Assembly (NCBI GenBank): GCA_041691015.1
Contig: JBEPVN010000024.1
Location: 1 to 26,054, forward strand
DNA from: JBBSJT01 sp041691015
GTDB taxonomy: Bacteria > Chlamydiota > Chlamydiia > Chlamydiales > Parachlamydiaceae
DNA: 26,054 nucleotides
Direction: 5' to 3'
The notes under the pieces were generated by a model, which was given only the letters and a program-made list of their open reading frames with translations, made no database searches and had not been told where the DNA came from. A program made the translations under genes and the position numbers. Shown here piece after piece: positions 22,543 to 26,054 of this stretch; within the stretch, counting starts at the first letter, position 1, and each line of letters opens with the position of its first letter.

Positions 22543-23160
22543 TCACCCTTCATCCTTTAGAGCATCTATGATCATAATTGGTAGTTCCTTATGGCCAATA
22601 TTTTTTGTTGCGGAATAAAAGGCGTAGTGTAAATTCTCTGTGTTAAACGCCTTTAATGCAGCTTCCGCATTCACTTTTCTTTCATTTTTCTTAAGTTTAT
22701 CGCATTTTGTAAACACCAAAATCGCAGCTTTTTGGTTAAATGCCACCCATTCTAAAAATTTTTTATCATCTTCGTTTGGCTTTCTTCTGATATCGAATAA
22801 AAATAGAATCAGTTTTAGGGATTCCCGTTCGCGTAAATAATTTTGGATCATGGGACCCCATTCCTTACGAATTTTAAGGGGCACTTCTGCATAGCCATAT
22901 CCAGGAAGGTCCACAAAACCAATTTCGTTGTTGATAAGGAAAAAATTAATGGCTTGTGTTTTGCCGGGAGTCGATGATGTTTTGACAAGGCCTTTTGATT
23001 GGAAAAGATGATTTAGCAAACTTGACTTGCCGACATTAGATCTGCCGGCAACAGCAATTTCTGGAACAATATCCCCTGATAAATTCCTCATTACAGGATA
23101 ATCTTTAACTTCGATTGCCGTTTTAACAAAACGGGCATTTTTAAAAACAGACTGGCTCAT
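22543..23160 (-). CDS. engB: Ribosome-assembly GTPase EngB/YsxC
   Basis: A 205-residue GTPase that helps build the 50S subunit. The nucleotide motifs are G1 GRSNVGKSS (39-47), G2 TPGKTQ (64-69), G3 DLPG (84-87), G4 TKCD (151-154) and G5 YSATK. Family length. The gene lies between tsaE (10 bases upstream) and the dnaQ-like gene (3 bases downstream), so expression is coupled to both. Confidence 0.94.
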   Translation of the reverse strand: MSQSVFKNARFVKTAIEVKDYPVMRNLSGDIVPEIAVAGRSNVGKSSLLNHLFQSKGLVKTSSTPGKTQAINFFLINNEIGFVDLPGYGYAEVPLKIRKEWGPMIQNYLRERESLKLILFLFDIRRKPNEDDKKFLEWVAFNQKAAILVFTKCDKLKKNERKVNAEAALKAFNTENLHYAFYSATKNIGHKELPIMIIDALKDEG

Positions 23161-23170
23161 GTTTAAACTA

Positions 23171-23584
23171 TTAACCTAAAGTAATTTTTCTTGACGATTC
23201 ATCCAAAGTTTCAATGGTAATGGAGATGATATTTTCAGGAAGAATGTCTTTTATTTTTTCCGACCACTCCAAAAGACAAATTCCGTCCGCATAAAACATC
23301 TCATCAAAACCCATGCTTAAAAATTCATCTGAATCTTTTAAGCGGTAAAGATCAAAGTGATAAACAGTTTTTGTACCTTTGTAGATATTGAGGTAAACAA
23401 ATGTCGGACTATTTACCTGTTCTATCGGATAAGAGCTGCAACCTTTTACCAATCCTTTGATAAAAGTTGTTTTGCCGGCACCTAAGTCTCCGAAAAAACA
23501 AACAACGCTCTTATTTAAAAGGTTGGAGCCGAATTGTTCCCCGAAGGCTATTGTTTCCTCTTCGCAATTGCAGATAAATTCCAT
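23171..23584 (-). CDS. tsaE: tRNA t6A biosynthesis ATPase TsaE
   Basis: A 137-residue P-loop protein that resets the TsaB-TsaD complex making N6-threonylcarbamoyl-adenosine at position 37 of ANN-reading tRNAs. The Walker A motif is GDLGAGKTT (32-40); further TsaE hallmarks are NSPTF (58-62), HFDLYRL (76-82) and LLEWSEK (104-110). Length is typical. It starts 8 bases after the upstream conserved gene; tsaE (yjeE) occupies the same place in C. trachomatis (CT537). Confidence 0.93.
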   Translation of the reverse strand: MEFICNCEEETIAFGEQFGSNLLNKSVVCFFGDLGAGKTTFIKGLVKGCSSYPIEQVNSPTFVYLNIYKGTKTVYHFDLYRLKDSDEFLSMGFDEMFYADGICLLEWSEKIKDILPENIISITIETLDESSRKITLG

Positions 23585-23592
23585 TAAACTAC

Positions 23593-24315
23593 TTATTCAA
23601 GCCATTGTTCGACATAAGGTGTGAATTCTTCTATCTCAGCTAAAGATTCAACAAAAGAGGCTACCTTATCTTCGACAAGCTGCTGTTGGATAAAGGCCAA
23701 AAAGTGTTCTTCTATCTGGAATTTATTTTGATTTTGCACTTCTGCCAAAGTTAATCGTTTCAAGTAATTCTTTTTAAAATCATCAATGACAGCTGCTCTA
23801 CTGTTAAATAATTTGCCGCTTAAAACAGAAGAGAAGACGACTTTTGTAATAGAACCCTTCGGTTTATTTTTTGCAATGTAGCTGTTTATCACTTCTTTGT
23901 CTTCAGATACAAAAAAACGTTTTACCCTGAGTCCGCCGATTCTTTCCTGATTTTCGGGACATTTTGAGACCCAATCATAAATGGCGTCTTGAGGGTTTGG
24001 GTGAGTATTATCCCCAAAAACTTTGCCGGTAAAAGGGCAGATATAAATTTTCTTAGTATTTTCATTGACGCTTTCATGGCTAAATCCGATTTTAATTTCG
24101 GTCTCATGCCAGAGTTTGTTGCTTTTTTCCAAGTATTGCGTTGCATCTTCTGCGCTTTGAAAAATAATTTTATCCTTCGGAAATAAGACAGGTTGAAGGT
24201 TAAATTTGTTTTCGATAAAACAAAGATAAGTATTGATTAGCTCAGAATGTTGATTCTCGTTCAAAAACTGCTGCAAGATTTCTTTAGTCTCATCTGTAAT
24301 GACTGTTTTTACCAT
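23593..24315 (-). CDS. Conserved chlamydial hypothetical protein (CT538-like, possibly DUF2709)
   Basis: A 240-residue soluble protein with no known function. The position next to tsaE and the dnaQ-like gene matches C. trachomatis CT538, and I recall the family as DUF2709, though not with certainty. A distinctive block reads KIYICPFTGKVFGDNTHP (about 90-107) with paired small residues and Cys, followed by CPENQERIGGLRVKRFF; two Cys-Pro pairs might bind metal or sit at a turn. The C-terminal 70 residues are charged and helical. The ATG at 24315 has GAGG 6 bases upstream; an in-frame TTG at 24327 is less likely. It heads the six-gene operon. Confidence 0.75.
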   Translation of the reverse strand: MVKTVITDETKEILQQFLNENQHSELINTYLCFIENKFNLQPVLFPKDKIIFQSAEDATQYLEKSNKLWHETEIKIGFSHESVNENTKKIYICPFTGKVFGDNTHPNPQDAIYDWVSKCPENQERIGGLRVKRFFVSEDKEVINSYIAKNKPKGSITKVVFSSVLSGKLFNSRAAVIDDFKKNYLKRLTLAEVQNQNKFQIEEHFLAFIQQQLVEDKVASFVESLAEIEEFTPYVEQWLE

Positions 24316-24343
24316 CGGGAACCTCAAAAAATATTTATTAAGT

Positions 24344-24349
24344 TATAAT
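24344..24349 (+). promoter_or_regulatory. Possible -10 box of leucine dehydrogenase
   Basis: TATAAT about 50 bases before the ATG, without a good -35 box. It overlaps the minus-strand -10 box of the divergent operon, so the two genes may compete for polymerase. Confidence 0.3.
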
Positions 24350-24377
24350 CATAGCTGTAAGATCCTTTATTAAGCAA
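24348..24377 (-). promoter_or_regulatory. Candidate promoter of the six-gene operon
   Basis: TTGCTT (24377-24372), 18-base spacer, TATGAT (24353-24348) on the minus strand, 32 bases before the ATG at 24315. Confidence 0.4.
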
Positions 24378-24397
24378 CTAAAAATTTAAGCGGTATC

Positions 24398-25480
24398 ATG
24401 TTAGAAATTAAAGAAATTCCTGTTCCGGGTTATAAAAAGGTCATTGAAGCTCGTGACGATGAAGTTCATCTGCATTGTTTTATTGCCATTCATAGTAATG
24501 ATTTAGGCCCAGCTCTCGGAGGAACCCGCATTTATCCCTATAAAAGCCCTGAATTTGCCTTAAACGACGTATTAAGATTATCAAAAGCGATGACCTATAA
24601 GTCAGCCCTTGCAAAAAGCGGTACTGGAGGCGGTAAAAGCGTCATTATGGGAGACCCCTCCAAAATCAAATCAACAAAATTTTTACATGCTTTTGGAAAA
24701 GTCATCGATTCGTTAAATGGCGACTATATCGCGGCAGAAGATGTCGGTACAACAGCAGAAGACATGCTCGTCATTTACGAAACTACCCCATACGTTTCTG
24801 CGCTTCCAACAGAGACAAGCAGCGGCGATCCAAGCAGGTTTACGGCATGGGGTGTTTATAGGGGCATGCAAGCTGCTGCCAAAAAACTTTATGGATCGCC
24901 TTCTTTAAAAGGTAAGACCATCCTTATTCAAGGCCTTGGCAATGTGGGAGGAAAGCTTGCCTCGATTCTTTTTTGGGAAGAAGCTAACTTGATCTTGGAA
25001 GATATCAACCTTCAAAAAGCTAAAAAAGAAGCGATTATTTATGGGGCAAAATACTTGGAAAACAGTAATTTTTTGAGCGCTGAATGCGATATATTCTCTC
25101 CATGTGCTCTTGGCGGCATATTGAATCCTGAAACAATCCCCCTTTTAAAATGCAAAGCAATAGTCGGCGCTGCAAACAACCAGCTCTTAAATGACAACGC
25201 AGCTTTGGAGCTTGCAACAAAAGGAATTCTATATGCACCAGACTTTGTGGTCAACGCAGGAGGCCTCTTAAACGCCGTAGCAGAGTTTAATAAAGAAGGG
25301 TACGATGCCAAAATCGTGCGCACAAAAGTCAATCACATCTTTGATACTTTAACAGAAATATTTGAAAAATCCGAGCAAGAACAAAAATCTACATTGGAAA
25401 TTGCGAACAAAATGGCAGAATACAATTTGGAAAATAAAATCGGTAAAAGAGCGGAAAAAATAAAATTTAAAAGGAAATGA
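24398..25480 (+). CDS. ldh: Leucine dehydrogenase (Glu/Leu/Phe/Val dehydrogenase family)
   Basis: A 360-residue NAD-dependent enzyme that deaminates leucine (and other branched-chain amino acids) to the oxo acid, or runs in reverse. The substrate-binding GGTRIYPY (41-48), Lys68 and the catalytic Lys80 in TGGGKSVIMGDP line up with the Bacillus enzyme numbering. The NAD fold motif is GLGNVGG (179-185). Length fits leucine rather than glutamate dehydrogenase (about 420-450 residues). The C. trachomatis orthologue is CT773. A small palindrome (GATTTTC-A-GAAAATC) follows the stop codon, without a U-run. A valine or phenylalanine dehydrogenase cannot be excluded from sequence alone. Confidence 0.92.
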   Translation: MLEIKEIPVPGYKKVIEARDDEVHLHCFIAIHSNDLGPALGGTRIYPYKSPEFALNDVLRLSKAMTYKSALAKSGTGGGKSVIMGDPSKIKSTKFLHAFGKVIDSLNGDYIAAEDVGTTAEDMLVIYETTPYVSALPTETSSGDPSRFTAWGVYRGMQAAAKKLYGSPSLKGKTILIQGLGNVGGKLASILFWEEANLILEDINLQKAKKEAIIYGAKYLENSNFLSAECDIFSPCALGGILNPETIPLLKCKAIVGAANNQLLNDNAALELATKGILYAPDFVVNAGGLLNAVAEFNKEGYDAKIVRTKVNHIFDTLTEIFEKSEQEQKSTLEIANKMAEYNLENKIGKRAEKIKFKRK

Positions 25481-25553
25481 TTTTCAGAAAATCAAATAAG
25501 CTGTAAAATTCTTAACAGAGAATCTCCTTTTATTTAAATACCTGGAATCAAAA

Positions 25554-26039
25554 ATGGCTTATGATTTTAATCTCATCGAAAATTGCTCCACGCTTTCTTA
25601 CTATGATTATTTAAAAAAGCATCGTTTAGATCCAGAACTTGCTGTGTATCAAGGAAAAACGCTATGGATCGTATCCTATAAAACTGATTCTCTTTTAGAA
25701 AAAATCAGACAGCTCTTCATTTCATTTCAAGAATGTATTCTGTTATGCATAGGTGATTTAAGTTACGACACTGATAAAATCTTGGAAATAAAATTAAAGG
25801 TTAATAAATATCATTCTAAAAAATGTGCCTCTCTCATAGGGTTTTTTAATGAATTTAACGATAAATTGGATAAAACCAGTTTAGTCATCAATCAAATCGA
25901 CAAATTTGTTGCTTTGCAGAATTCCAAGAATGATCTACGGGGTCCTAGCTTGACAGCAATCCTTGTTTTTTTTATAATAATTAATTTTTATAAAATTTTA
26001 AAAAAAAAAATGAAACTGTTCAGAGAGGACCCCAATTAA
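25554..26039 (+). CDS. Hypothetical protein with C-terminal membrane segment
   Basis: A 161-residue protein I do not recognise. Residues 1-128 are soluble-looking and partly helical, with Cys and aromatic residues scattered; residues about 131-147 (LTAILVFFIIINFY) are a single hydrophobic segment, followed by a basic tail (KILKKKMKLFRE). This is the layout of a tail-anchored or C-terminally anchored protein. An uninterrupted run of 11 A (26000-26010) encodes the lysines after the membrane segment. It lies 73 bases after leucine dehydrogenase and its stop is 15 bases from the window edge, so its downstream context is unseen. No similarity to the Inc-like triplet was seen. Confidence 0.6.
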   Translation: MAYDFNLIENCSTLSYYDYLKKHRLDPELAVYQGKTLWIVSYKTDSLLEKIRQLFISFQECILLCIGDLSYDTDKILEIKLKVNKYHSKKCASLIGFFNEFNDKLDKTSLVINQIDKFVALQNSKNDLRGPSLTAILVFFIIINFYKILKKKMKLFREDPN

Positions 26040-26054
26040 TATAGCGTTTTGGGG

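Noticed and set aside
24398..25480. Glutamate dehydrogenase
   Set aside because: The chain is about 60-90 residues too short and the GGTRIYPY / TGGGKSVIMGDP blocks match leucine dehydrogenases.
25554..26039. A fourth member of the Inc-like family
   Set aside because: It lacks the D/N-W-L-R-A start, the DLSFLL block and the bilobed region; it has one C-terminal hydrophobic segment only.

Overview
The window looks like chromosomal DNA of an environmental (amoeba-symbiont type) member of the Chlamydiae. The supports are: a EUO-type developmental regulator next to a tail-specific protease and gltX, which recalls the Chlamydia trachomatis tsp...gltX-euo neighbourhood; two adjacent NTT-family nucleotide translocases, the hallmark of energy-parasitic chlamydiae; a dnaQ/tsaE/conserved-hypothetical cluster like the C. 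trachomatis CT536-CT538 order; a chlamydial-type leucine dehydrogenase; and A+T-rich DNA. PdxST and a REP-associated transposase point to a larger-genome relative rather than a Chlamydiaceae pathogen. The assignment rests on recalled gene content and was not tested by any search.

Layout. (a) 1-1877 is accessory. A secreted or membrane cysteine-protease-like gene is read leftward and bracketed by two perfect 65-bp direct repeats rich in REP-like hairpins; a gene-free stretch to its right holds a long perfect-stem hairpin. (b) 1878-7214 is core: euo (leftward) diverges from tsp, followed by gltX and an MscS channel. (c) 7265-9112 is a leftward GH36/raffinose-synthase-like protein that seems to lack its catalytic nucleophile. 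(d) 9252-11831 is a probable operon: a DedA membrane protein, a translationally coupled CDP-alcohol phosphatidyltransferase, and a beta-propeller (sialidase-like) protein. (e) 11921-12547 is a compact element: a RAYT (Y1/HUH) transposase between perfect 80-bp inverted repeats, each with three hairpins. (f) 12676-17396 holds two NTT nucleotide transporters and phosphoglycerate kinase, all leftward and apparently separate transcripts. (g) 17565-19951 is a tandem triplet of paralogous proteins with a bilobed hydrophobic segment, resembling chlamydial inclusion-membrane (Inc) proteins. (h) 20283-24315 is a tight leftward six-gene operon: conserved hypothetical, tsaE, engB, dnaQ-like, pdxS, pdxT. 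(i) 24398-26039 has leucine dehydrogenase and a small C-terminally hydrophobic protein.

How the genes fit together. The core genes cover host ATP/nucleotide import, glycolytic ATP generation, PLP synthesis, Glu-tRNA formation and tRNA t6A modification, ribosome assembly, phospholipid synthesis and developmental control. The accessory genes (cysteine-protease-like protein, Inc-like triplet, sialidase-like and GH36-like proteins) are the best candidates for host-interaction functions. Three hairpin-rich repeat families occur, and the hairpin core of the RAYT flanks resembles that in the 65-bp repeats, suggesting one REP-type mobility system acting on this segment. No tRNA, rRNA, CRISPR array or prophage was seen.
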